The position numbers were made by a program, and so were the translations under genes. Positions 7,848-12,496 of a stretch of 12,496 nucleotides of DNA are shown piece by piece. The stretch is from Alphaproteobacteria bacterium (GTDB lineage: Bacteria; Pseudomonadota; Alphaproteobacteria; Thalassobaculales; Thalassobaculaceae): the NCBI GenBank assembly GCA_028822575.1, contig JAPKDN010000040.1, forward strand, positions 1 to 12,496. The letters are read 5' to 3'. The notes under the pieces are model-generated. The model did not search any database, had not been told where the DNA came from, and worked only from the letters and a program-made list of their open reading frames with translations. Position 1 is the first letter of the stretch. Every line of letters begins with the position of its first letter.

Positions 7848-9170
7848 ATGGGCACACCAAACGAACGCGTCATTGCTTGCGGCGCCGGTTTCGCGGGCGA
7901 CCGTACCGAGCCCGCCGTCGCGCTGGCGGCCTCCGGCTTTGTCGACGCGGTCGGGCTGGAGTGCCTGGCGGAGCGTACACTCGTGCCGGGACTGCGCGCC
8001 CGCCGCGACAATCCAGAGGCCGGCGCCGATCCCAGGCTCGATCGACGCCTGAGGTCCCTGCTTCCCGTCGCCAAGGCCAATGACTGCCGGATCATCTCCA
8101 ATCTCGGCGCCGCCAATCCCAGCTCCGCGGGCCGCCAGATCGCCCGGCTGGCCAGCGAGATCGGGTGTTCCGGGATGCGTGTCGCGGCGGTGATCGGCGA
8201 TGACGTAATGGCGCTGACCGAGCATATCGATTGGGACGAGGCCTTCACCGGCAGCCTGTTGGGCGCGCATGCCTATCTCGGCGCCGATGCCCTCAGGGAC
8301 GCGGTGTTCGACGGCGCCGATGTTATCGTCACCGGGCGCGCCGCCGATTCCGCTCTGTTCTCCGCCGAGGCGTTGCCGATCCTGGAAGATAATCTGGACG
8401 CGCTGGCCGGCGCGACGACGATCGGTCACTTGCTTGAATGCTCGGGCCAGGTCACGGGCGGCAATTTCGAGATGCCTGACGGGTCCAGCCTTAGCGCTCG
8501 CGATTTCGCCGATCTCGGGTTTCCCTTGGCCCATGTATATCCCGATGGAACCGCCAAGATTACCCTCCTTGATGGCGCGCCGGGACGGATTGACCCCCTC
8601 GTCTGCACCTTACAGCTGCTCTATGAGGTGCATGATCCCAGCGCCTATATCACCCCCGACGCGATCCTTGATTTCACCGGCATCTCGTTCGAGCAAGTTG
8701 GCCCCAACCGGGTACGCGTTAGCGGCGCCAAGGCCCGGGGAAAGCCAACGCGCCTAAAGGTCTCCGGCTTTGTCGATCAACCCGGCTTCGTCGCCGATAT
8801 CGAGATCGGATACGCCGGCACCCACGCGATGCAGCGCGGCCGCGTCGCCGCCGAGGCGCTGCGGATGCGGCTGGACGATATTCCTGAAGCCGATATGCGG
8901 ATTGATCTTGTCGGCGTCGACTCAACCCTGGGTGCCGCCTCGCTTCCCGCCGCCAATCGGATGCCCGAGGTCCGGGTCCATATCTCGGCGCGCTGTGATG
9001 ATGCCCAGATGGTGCAGATCGTCGAGGACGAGGTATATTCCCTCACCCTTTCCGGCCCGGCGGGTGGCGGCAGTGTCCGCAGCGAGCGGCGCCCCAGCAT
9101 GGCCGTGGTCGACGGGTTTATTGACCGAGAGCTGGTCAAGACCGAAATCGTTTGGGAGACCGCGTCATGA
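7848..9170 (+). CDS. AtuA family protein (DUF1446, acyclic terpene utilisation-like)
   Basis: A 440-residue DUF1446 protein, the family of Pseudomonas AtuA, encoded in the acyclic terpene (citronellol/geraniol) catabolic cluster; its exact reaction is not established. Typical blocks are ACGAGFAGDRTEPA (10-23), ISNLGAANP (83-91), VIVTGRAADSALF (159-171), GGNFEMPDG (204-212), HVYPDGTAKI (229-238) and LSGPAGGGSV (401-410). Many homologues carry an additional C-terminal domain of about 100 residues; here that is the next gene. Start: ATG 7848 has GGGA ending 8 bases upstream, while the in-frame ATG at 7830 (6 residues longer) has no Shine-Dalgarno. The 106 bases after the monooxygenase stop show only a 5-bp dyad. 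The stop TGA overlaps the next ATG, so the two are translationally coupled. Confidence 0.9.
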   Translation: MGTPNERVIACGAGFAGDRTEPAVALAASGFVDAVGLECLAERTLVPGLRARRDNPEAGADPRLDRRLRSLLPVAKANDCRIISNLGAANPSSAGRQIARLASEIGCSGMRVAAVIGDDVMALTEHIDWDEAFTGSLLGAHAYLGADALRDAVFDGADVIVTGRAADSALFSAEALPILEDNLDALAGATTIGHLLECSGQVTGGNFEMPDGSSLSARDFADLGFPLAHVYPDGTAKITLLDGAPGRIDPLVCTLQLLYEVHDPSAYITPDAILDFTGISFEQVGPNRVRVSGAKARGKPTRLKVSGFVDQPGFVADIEIGYAGTHAMQRGRVAAEALRMRLDDIPEADMRIDLVGVDSTLGAASLPAANRMPEVRVHISARCDDAQMVQIVEDEVYSLTLSGPAGGGSVRSERRPSMAVVDGFIDRELVKTEIVWETAS

Positions 9171-9472
9171 GGGTCGGAGAGATTTCCGTCGGACGCTCCG
9201 GCGACAAGGGTGCCAAGCTTGATCTCACACTGGTCGCGCTGGATGACGAAAAATATCAATGGCTCGAGGCCAAGCTGAGCCAGGATGTCGCACAGGAGGC
9301 GATCTCCAAGGTCATGCCCGGTGTTTTGACACGCTATCCGGTACCAGGCTTGAGAGCGCTTAAGTTCGTGATCGACGACGCCCTGCCCGGCGGTGTCTAC
9401 GCGACCCTTCACGCGGGGCTGCACTGGCAGAAAGCGGCGATTTGGGTACTGCTGGATCTGGAGTTGGACTAG
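9167..9472 (+). CDS. AtuA-associated small protein (AtuA C-terminal ferredoxin-fold-like domain)
   Basis: A 101-residue protein with the motif VGRSGDKGAKLDL (8-20). This is the hallmark of the domain often fused to the C-terminus of AtuA/DUF1446 proteins and sometimes encoded separately next to them. The start is ATG 9167 in an ATGA overlap with the AtuA stop, with GGGAG (9154-9158) 8 bases upstream inside the AtuA gene. An upstream ATG at 9152 would lose that ribosome binding site. The arrangement argues that the two products work together, probably as a stoichiometric complex. No cysteine cluster is present, so it does not bind an iron-sulfur cluster despite the fold name. The biochemical role is not known. 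Confidence 0.85.
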   Translation: MRVGEISVGRSGDKGAKLDLTLVALDDEKYQWLEAKLSQDVAQEAISKVMPGVLTRYPVPGLRALKFVIDDALPGGVYATLHAGLHWQKAAIWVLLDLELD

Positions 9473-9492
9473 TCTGAAATCGGGAGATCATC

Positions 9493-9843
9493 ATGGAAGT
9501 ACGCCCTTACGAAGCCGCCGAGATCGCGGGCCGGGAAAGCGTCATGGAAGGCGCCGACATGCGGGTCACCGTTCTGACCTTGGACGCGGGCCAGTGCATT
9601 CCCTGGCATTATCACAGCGAAATCATCGACTCCTTTGTGTGCCTCGAGGGGCCCATGGTGGTTGAAACCCGCGCGCCTCGGGCAGAGTATGTTCTTGGCC
9701 CCGGCGAACGCTGCGAGGTACCGCCCATGGTCGCGCATTATGTTCATGGTCTTGATGACGGCCCGTTCAAATTTCTGATCATCCAAGGCGTTGGTGTTTA
9801 CGACAATATCGCGGTCGGCGGCGGAAAGGCCTCGCCAGCGTAG
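9493..9843 (+). CDS. Single-domain cupin protein
   Basis: A 116-residue one-domain cupin. Motif 1 is GQCIPWHYHSEIIDSFVCLEG (33-53), with metal-ligand candidates His39 and His41; Asp46 occupies the place of the usual Glu. Motif 2 is PGERCEVPPMVAHYVHG (70-86), with His82 as the third ligand and no Asn at the usual place. It is probably a small metal-binding beta-barrel. Such proteins act as isomerases, dioxygenases, lyases or ligand sensors, and the sequence does not decide between them. GGGAG (9482-9486) lies 6 bases before the ATG. The gene follows the AtuA partner by 20 bases and precedes the LLM gene by 27, so it probably belongs to the same transcript and may act on an intermediate of that pathway. 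Confidence 0.88.
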   Translation: MEVRPYEAAEIAGRESVMEGADMRVTVLTLDAGQCIPWHYHSEIIDSFVCLEGPMVVETRAPRAEYVLGPGERCEVPPMVAHYVHGLDDGPFKFLIIQGVGVYDNIAVGGGKASPA

Positions 9844-9870
9844 ATATCTTGTTTACTGGAGACACTATCG

Positions 9871-10827
9871 ATGAAATTTGGCCTGCATTTTGGTTCTCGT
9901 GGCACCGCGGGCGAGCCCGACTCATTGAAAGCCATCGCCCGATCCGCCGAAGCCCTTGGCTATGAACATTTCGGCATGAGCGACCATGTCGTCGTCGCGA
10001 CAAACGTCGATAGCGCCTATCCCTATTCCGAGACTGGCAAGTTCTTCGCCCAGGATACCGGTGTCTCGCTGGAGACGATCACGGCGCTGAGCTTCGTCGC
10101 CTCGGCGACCGATCGGATCCGGTTATTGACGTCGGTCCTAGTGCTTCCCCATCGCCAACCCGTGCTCGCCGCGAAGATGCTCGCGACCTTGGACGTGCTC
10201 TCGAAGGGTCGGTTGACGGCTGGCGTGGGCATCGGTTGGATGGCCGAAGAGATCGCCCTGCTCGGCGGCCCCGCCTTCCGGGACAGGGCACCCGCGTCCG
10301 AAGAGTATATCGAGGCGTTTCGCGAAATGTGGACATCCGAAGCGCCCGCCAAACGCGGTAAGCATGTCGATTTCGACAATATGTTATTCGCGCCTAAATC
10401 CGCGCAAACCCCGCATCCTCCGATCTGGGTTGGCGGCGAGGTTGACGGCGCGTTACGGCGGGCCGGCCGCCTTGGCGACGGCTGGTACCCAGTCGCCGCC
10501 AATCCTCGCATCCCGCTCGACACGCCGGCGCTCTACGCCGCGTCTCTTGATCGGGTTCGGAGCGAGGCCGAAAAGGCTGGCCGTGACCCGGGTTCCATCG
10601 ACGCCGCGATCCTGGCGATCAAGTCCCGCATCGGCCCCGAACAAGAAGGTCGTGAGGATGCTCGCATGGCCTTTACCGGAAGTCCCCAAGCGATCGTCGA
10701 CGATATCGGTGCCTTCCAGGATGTCGGGCTCCAGCATTTCCTGATCGGCGGCGATGGCAGCGATTTGCCCGGCACGGTCGAAAGACTGGAGGAGTTTTCG
10801 AGCGAGGTCATGTCGAAATTCTTGTAA
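9871..10827 (+). CDS. LLM-class flavin-dependent oxidoreductase
   Basis: A 318-residue luciferase-like monooxygenase-fold protein, nearest to the group annotated as TIGR03619 F420-dependent oxidoreductases. The start MKFGLHFGSRG is followed by ARSAEALGYEHFGMSDHV (23-40), the LTSVLVLPHRQPVLAAKMLATLD block (86-108) and GRLTAGVGIGWMAEE (113-127). Then come PPIWVGG (183-189), the flavin/F420-side AGRLGDGWYP (198-207) and the C-terminal GSPQAIVDDI (270-279). This TIM barrel uses reduced FMN with O2, or F420. Which cofactor applies is open, since F420 is uncommon in proteobacteria though not absent. GGAG (9858-9861) is 9 bases before the ATG. It is the last gene of the rightward run and ends 11 bases from the convergent DUF2877 stop. 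Confidence 0.92.
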   Translation: MKFGLHFGSRGTAGEPDSLKAIARSAEALGYEHFGMSDHVVVATNVDSAYPYSETGKFFAQDTGVSLETITALSFVASATDRIRLLTSVLVLPHRQPVLAAKMLATLDVLSKGRLTAGVGIGWMAEEIALLGGPAFRDRAPASEEYIEAFREMWTSEAPAKRGKHVDFDNMLFAPKSAQTPHPPIWVGGEVDGALRRAGRLGDGWYPVAANPRIPLDTPALYAASLDRVRSEAEKAGRDPGSIDAAILAIKSRIGPEQEGREDARMAFTGSPQAIVDDIGAFQDVGLQHFLIGGDGSDLPGTVERLEEFSSEVMSKFL

Positions 10828-10838
10828 GCCGCTTCGAC

Positions 10839-11777
10839 CTAAGGTTTTCGCGACCGAAGCCAGGCCTCTATCAACAGTGTCACCCCGGCCATCGCATCCC
10901 ATCCGGAAGTGTGACCAATGGCGTCTATACCAGCCAAAACATCTCGGCTAGCTCGCCGGCCTTGGATTATGCCGTCCAAGGCCCGGTGGATTCCGTCGCT
11001 CGCCAACCCCTGGGATGCCGCCATCAAATGCGCCACGGCGATCCGATTATCGGCCGCGGTCGCAACCGGACAGGCGGTGCTCCAAAGATGTCGGCAAACT
11101 TCCGCCTCGACCAGCGTCCGCGCGGCGACCATTACCCCGCCGATCAAGTCGTCGCCCGAGGGCGTCAACCCTGGTCCCAGGCCAAGCAATGTGGCCAAGA
11201 TATTGGACGCGGGTGGGGCCGCATGATCCGGGTTCGCGATCGACGAGGTGATCCAGGCATCGAGGGCCTTGATGGGAAGCCGAGCGCGCGCGCGCACCCC
11301 CGCCCCGTCCCCAGCCATCTCAATCCCCCGGATAAAACCGCCAAGCCCCACGTCCGGAATATGCCCTTCGCAGGCCTTTCGAAATGCCCTCAAGCCTTGT
11401 TCGAGCGATTCCGTGGTCCAAGCCTCGGCCGACGCGATGGGAGTCCACGTCGAGGCACCGGCCAGATCGAAGCGAAACCGCTCGCCGACAAGAAGGCTTC
11501 TTTTCGTCACATGGGCACGTGCGCCGACCTGGACACCGCTGGCCGCCCAGGATGTAGTCGATAGCGCGTTGGTGATCAGATTCAACGGACCGATTGGCAA
11601 GCCATCGGCGCAGACGCAAACCAACCCATCCGCGACACCGACATAGAAACTGCTGTCGAAGACGGCGACGACCCGCGACGCGGCGCCATTTAGCATCAAT
11701 CTCGACGCGATCGGTCCGATCTCCGTAACCTTGAGATCAAAACGATCGGTACCGACATTGATCGAAGTTTCGGACAC
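10839..11777 (-). CDS. DUF2877 protein (AllH/YlbF-like)
   Basis: A DUF2877 protein of about 312 residues. The family signature GLGPGLTPSGDDLIGG lies at about 199-214 and the typical C-terminal SGWDAMAGVTLLIEAW near 291-306. In E. coli the homologue (YlbF, renamed AllH) is one of three components, with FdrA and YlbE, of the oxamate carbamoyltransferase that acts late in allantoin degradation. Here it directly follows fdrA, supporting a related job. Start choice: the open frame reaches an ATG at 11858, which would overlap fdrA by 71 bases. GTG at 11777 lies 10 bases after the fdrA stop and begins at the sequence SETSINVG, so it is preferred, although no strong Shine-Dalgarno precedes it. It has no signal peptide. 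It converges with the LLM gene with an 11-base gap and no visible terminator. Confidence 0.85.
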   Translation of the reverse strand: MSETSINVGTDRFDLKVTEIGPIASRLMLNGAASRVVAVFDSSFYVGVADGLVCVCADGLPIGPLNLITNALSTTSWAASGVQVGARAHVTKRSLLVGERFRFDLAGASTWTPIASAEAWTTESLEQGLRAFRKACEGHIPDVGLGGFIRGIEMAGDGAGVRARARLPIKALDAWITSSIANPDHAAPPASNILATLLGLGPGLTPSGDDLIGGVMVAARTLVEAEVCRHLWSTACPVATAADNRIAVAHLMAASQGLASDGIHRALDGIIQGRRASRDVLAGIDAIGHTSGWDAMAGVTLLIEAWLRSRKP

Positions 11778-11787
11778 CCGCCCGGCC

Positions 11788-12496
11788 CTAGACCTTACGA
11801 CTAGCCCTGATCGCCGCCAGCGCCCAGGTCGCCGCGTCGGCGTTGGTCGGGGCAACATGGATCCCGGCCGCCATCAACTTGCCGACCTGATCAGAGCGGA
11901 CCTGCGGATCAGCCTCGGTCCCGGTCACGGACGCTATAACAGCCGGTCCGTCACCCCGGCGCCCGGTGGAGACGTGCGCCGCCAAGTGGCCCGCGGGATC
12001 TGAATGCGCGCCGAGACCAATAACCACATCCACCAGGATTACCCCAACAGCTGTATCGTCCAACGCGTCCTGGACGGGGCCGTCGCGCACCGCCGGGTCA
12101 ATCATCGGGTGCGGCCTACCCTTGGTGTAAACATCATCGCCGAGATCCAAGAGCCGATGCCCGGTACTATCGCCATTCACGGCCAGAGCCCCGGGGATCG
12201 CGGCATTCGACGCCACGGGTTCTCCGGCCCGCAGGAAGATTGACTGTGCCTCGGCGCAGAGCGTGCCGCCGGAAAATAACCCCCGGATTACCCTCCGCTC
12301 CTCGCCGATCATAATATCAGGCGCGGTGGGTGAAATTTCCTCACCAAGCCCCATGGCGACGGCGGCGGCGTCCTTCAAGGAATGAACTTGGGTAAGGTTT
12401 GACGGCATCATCTGGTCGGCGGCACCGATGAAGCAAATGATGACCGGCTTGCCGATACTGGCTGCCCGCTCAAGCACCCGCGCCATCACCGCGTGG
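11788..12496 (-). CDS. fdrA: FdrA family protein, C-terminal part (N-terminus beyond right edge)
   Basis: The last 235 residues of an FdrA protein, a homologue of succinyl-CoA synthetase alpha chains (E. coli FdrA has about 555 residues). In E. coli, FdrA (AllF) is part of oxamate carbamoyltransferase with AllG and AllH. Visible blocks are GKPVIICFIGAAD, IRGLFSGGTLCAEAQ, HRLLDLGDDVYTKGRPHPMIDPAVR and the VILVDVVIGLGAHSDPAGHL nucleotide-fold strand and loop. All are typical of the second CoA-ligase-like half. The open frame runs to the right edge (residues HA precede the GTG at 12489), so that GTG is internal and not the start. The stop TAG is at 11788-11790. The family's usual third partner, a DUF1116 protein, is not between fdrA and the DUF2877 gene and could lie to the right of the window. 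Confidence 0.9.
   Translation of the reverse strand, partial: HAVMARVLERAASIGKPVIICFIGAADQMMPSNLTQVHSLKDAAAVAMGLGEEISPTAPDIMIGEERRVIRGLFSGGTLCAEAQSIFLRAGEPVASNAAIPGALAVNGDSTGHRLLDLGDDVYTKGRPHPMIDPAVRDGPVQDALDDTAVGVILVDVVIGLGAHSDPAGHLAAHVSTGRRGDGPAVIASVTGTEADPQVRSDQVGKLMAAGIHVAPTNADAATWALAAIRASRKV

Noticed and set aside
7701..8534. 277-codon open frame on the - strand across the monooxygenase/AtuA junction
   Set aside because: Antisense to the AtuA gene and spans an intergenic gap; no motif seen.
11285..11297. GCGCGCGCGC dinucleotide run
   Set aside because: It lies within the DUF2877 coding frame, where it encodes Arg-Ala repeats (RARAR), and is explained by composition.
11778..11858. ATG start at 11858 for the DUF2877 gene, overlapping fdrA by 71 bases
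   Set aside because: The added residues are Arg- and Pro-rich and look like a read-back of the fdrA C-terminus. GTG 11777 just after the fdrA stop is more natural.

Overview
The window looks like chromosomal DNA of a high-GC proteobacterium, most likely an alphaproteobacterium. The evidence is GC-rich coding sequence with GC-rich third codon positions, GGGAG-type ribosome binding sites, close gene packing and protein families common in that class. The lineage is inferred from composition and families only, not from a marker gene. I see no rRNA, tRNA, CRISPR array, insertion sequence or phage gene, and no stretch above 300 bases without a gene.

Left part (1-2570, + strand): the C-terminal tail of an unidentified protein, then a large DUF3604 protein with a PHP-like metal-site core. 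Next, on the minus strand (2636-4564), is a cytosolic copper amine oxidase with its topaquinone motif, copper histidines and catalytic aspartate all visible. It converges on the DUF3604 gene across a perfect 16-bp hairpin.

Middle part (4733-10827, + strand): six genes run in one direction. They encode a membrane fatty-acid-hydroxylase/sterol-desaturase-type di-iron enzyme, a flavin monooxygenase with an N-terminal NTF2-like domain, an AtuA (DUF1446) protein, its separate small AtuA-associated partner (4-nt overlap), a one-domain cupin, and a luciferase-like flavin (LLM) oxidoreductase. The last four are tightly packed and probably one transcript. The first two have 144- and 106-base gaps and may have their own promoters. 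The run diverges from the amine oxidase gene across a 168-base region that holds an inverted repeat.

Right part (10839-12496, minus strand): a DUF2877 protein preceded, 10 bases upstream in its own direction, by the C-terminal part of FdrA, whose N-terminal part lies beyond the right edge. In E. coli, homologues of these two are subunits of the oxamate carbamoyltransferase of allantoin use.

Taken together, the window reads as a catabolic region: several oxygen- or flavin-dependent oxidations (amine oxidase, di-iron hydroxylase, two flavoenzymes), an AtuA pair associated with CoA-linked catabolism of unusual carbon skeletons, and a carbamoyl/CoA-ligase-like nitrogen module. A single pathway joining all of them is an inference. 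The substrate cannot be read from the sequence.
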